Origin: Variovorax sp. J2L1-78
GTDB lineage: Bacteria; Pseudomonadota; Gammaproteobacteria; Burkholderiales; Burkholderiaceae_C
Assembly (NCBI RefSeq): GCF_030317205.1
Contig: NZ_JASZYB010000003.1
Span: forward strand, 124,001-188,000
Reading direction: 5' to 3'
DNA: 64,000 nucleotides
Shown: in pieces, positions 63,086-64,000 of the stretch
Position numbering within the stretch: position 1 is the stretch's first letter
How the letters are laid out: the number at the start of each line of letters is the position of its first letter
Translations under genes and position numbers: made by a program
The notes under the pieces: model-generated
Told to the model about the DNA's origin: nothing
The model's input: only the letters and a program-made list of their open reading frames with translations
Databases searched by the model: none

Positions 63086-63553
63086 CTAAGCTGGGTTTGA
63101 AGGATGGCCCGCCAGCGCGATGTCCAGGCCCAAGGTCATCGGCGGGTATGTGTGCCTCACAGTAAGCGCGACCCCGCTTCCCAAGATGAGCTGGATAGCA
63201 GATTCGGGCCCTTCGCCTAAGGCATCCCAAACTCTCACCTGCGCAATCGTGCCAGGTAGATGCCGCTGAACCTCGTCAAGTTGCTCCAGTGCTCGCCAGC
63301 CCTCAGGCCAGGTCGGTGGTACATCTTGTGCATGCAACGACTCATGGAGTTCGATGCCAAGTGCCGGATACGCGCCAGGGATTGGGACCTCGCAAGGCAA
63401 CACCTGGACCGAGGAGCCTCCGACCAGCGCAAAATTGACGAGGTCGGTACTGATAGCCGCCGTGGTTCCGTCGACCCATGCAGGGTGCGCCTCCCTTGGC
63501 GGACTCATCCAGAGTGCTTCAAGGGTCTGACCAACCATCGACGAATGATTCAT
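63086..63553 (-). CDS. Hypothetical protein (155 aa) in small-gene array
   Basis: A 155-residue soluble protein: TLVNF-type strands (STDLVNFALVGGSSVQVLP), a loop with GIELHESLHAQDVPP, and a C-terminal VRHTYPPMTLGLDIALAG. No family recognised. It ends in TAG at 63086. Flanked by related GGCC-rich spacers on both sides. Confidence 0.52.
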   Translation of the reverse strand: MNHSSMVGQTLEALWMSPPREAHPAWVDGTTAAISTDLVNFALVGGSSVQVLPCEVPIPGAYPALGIELHESLHAQDVPPTWPEGWRALEQLDEVQRHLPGTIAQVRVWDALGEGPESAIQLILGSGVALTVRHTYPPMTLGLDIALAGHPSNPA

Positions 63554-63635
63554 TTTTGTGCTTGTTGCGCCCGATTCTCCAACGGCCGCTATTGGCCGAC
63601 AGGAGAAGTTGACGGAGTCGAGGCTGCTCCAACGT
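63554..63635 (-). repeat. Array spacer with GGCC palindrome
   Basis: The 82-bp spacer contains AACGGCCGCTATTGGCCGAC on the plus strand, an imperfect GGCC palindrome, flanked by ATTCTCC and GGAGAAGT, which are nearly complementary, giving a longer stem of about 6 bp (TTCTCC/GGAGAA). Confidence 0.55.
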
Positions 63636-63926
63636 CTAACAGCACACTCGGTTGCTTAGGAGGGCGAATACGACCGCTAGGAGGATGACGTACCCGAAGA
63701 AAACTATGACAAGCAGCTTCAGCAATATCAAGACGATACGGACGAGGAGGGGTCTCTTCTGCGGGATGTCAGCCTGAGAAACCTCGCCTAACAGCTCGCG
63801 GATGGTTGGTTTTTCCACAACTTCAGGTCTCTCGAGGAATGCTTCTTGCCTACTGTAGCCGGTCGGTCCTACCGGCCCTTTGGAGCGAACTGGACCCAGT
63901 CGACGAATGTCTTCTCTTGGCCGCAT
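63636..63926 (-). CDS. Small single-TM hypothetical protein (60-96 aa) in small-gene array
   Basis: The C-terminus is a strong hydrophobic helix (IVLILLKLLVIVFFGYVILL) after PQKRPLLVR, ending in CC. The first 36 codons from the ATG at 63926 read through the spacer repeat, so the true start may be GTG at 63818 (MEKPTIRELLGEV), giving 60 residues. A membrane-anchored peptide of unknown function. Confidence 0.42.
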   Translation of the reverse strand: MRPREDIRRLGPVRSKGPVGPTGYSRQEAFLERPEVVEKPTIRELLGEVSQADIPQKRPLLVRIVLILLKLLVIVFFGYVILLAVVFALLSNRVCC

Positions 63927-63932
63927 GCTGCC
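63905..63932 (-). repeat. 28-bp array repeat, copy 2
   Basis: GAATGTCT, two variable bases, TCTTGGCCGCAT, one variable base, CTGCC on the plus strand. Matches 63032-63059 at 25 of 28 positions. It lies between the last partial gene and the small TM-protein gene. Confidence 0.72.
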
Positions 63933-63951
63933 TCAGCGAGCCGTATGCTAC

Positions 63952-64000
63952 TCAACTCGTTGCGCCCAGACCCAGGTGGGGCGACGCCGCCTCCAGCGCC
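63952..64000 (-). CDS. Possible C-terminus of a further array gene (5' end outside window)
   Basis: Read on the minus strand from the window end, one frame gives ALEAASPHLGLGATS followed by TGA at 63954-63952. The spacing to the 28-bp repeat (20 bp) is like that of the other genes to their spacers. Only 15 codons are visible, so this is a weak call. Confidence 0.28.
   Translation of the reverse strand, partial: ALEAASPHLGLGATS

Noticed and set aside
60928..63950. Integron attC sites in the small-gene array
   Set aside because: Spacer length and same-strand genes fit, but I could not find paired RYYYAAC and GTTRRRY core sites in the right places in most spacers, and no integrase is in the window. 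Kept only as related spacer repeats.

Overview
The window is very GC-rich, with short operons, many 4-bp ATGA start/stop overlaps and Burkholderiales-type gene sets: branched-chain amino acid ABC transporters, Tat-linked GMC dehydrogenase complexes, cobalamin-riboswitch operons and uvrA/ssb neighbours. It suggests a betaproteobacterium of the Comamonadaceae, most likely Variovorax or a close relative. That assignment is an inference from protein flavour and layout; no rRNA or tRNA gene was seen.

Layout. 1-2.4 kb: the end of a TesB thioesterase, an Old Yellow Enzyme and a PPK2 polyphosphate kinase. 2.6-6.2 kb: a three-subunit periplasmic dehydrogenase (triheme cytochrome c, Tat-carrying small subunit, GMC flavoprotein). 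6.2-8.4 kb: a sulfide/persulfide module (two YeeE/YedE-type membrane proteins and a BigR-like ArsR repressor, divergent from a persulfide-dioxygenase-like hydrolase). 8.4-13.1 kb: a complete five-gene Liv-type ABC transporter. 13.2-21.0 kb: two EamA exporters, a tannase-family lipoprotein divergent from a Crp/Fnr regulator, and an amine-oxidase operon divergent from a MocR regulator. 21.0-23.5 kb: a lower-GC accessory insert with a HEPN/AbiU2-like protein behind an unrecognised 354-residue protein, a candidate two-gene defence or toxin unit. 23.7-29.2 kb: two VOC proteins, TerC, an orphan histidine kinase and a TauABC-type transporter. 29.4-34.6 kb: uvrA, a ClC channel, ssb and a strong terminator. 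34.6-38.5 kb: a methyltransferase, a tautomerase and a two-component system facing a small membrane protein.

38.6-53.2 kb is a cobalamin/cobalt region. A cobalamin riboswitch precedes a TonB-dependent receptor, a BtuFCD-like transporter, a luciferase-like oxidoreductase, a CobW GTPase, CobN, and a chelatase AAA+ subunit followed by a VWA domain in the -1 frame. The junction carries an A7 slippery run, an immediate stop and a stem 6 nt downstream, so programmed -1 frameshifting probably makes both the short AAA+ protein and a 576-residue AAA+/VWA fusion. A second BtuF-like protein lies just beyond, on the other strand.

53.2-60.1 kb: an acetolactate-synthase-like enzyme divergent from an Lrp/AsnC regulator, then surface-sugar genes (PMT-type and ArnC-type glycosyltransferases, a YdjC/HpnK-type deacetylase) and a second luciferase-like oxidoreductase. 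60.2-64.0 kb: at least seven small genes, all on the minus strand, separated by 82-134 bp GC-rich spacers with recurring GGCC palindromes and a GGCCGCATnCTGCC motif. It looks like an array of gene-cassette-like units, though I could not fit integron attC sites to it.
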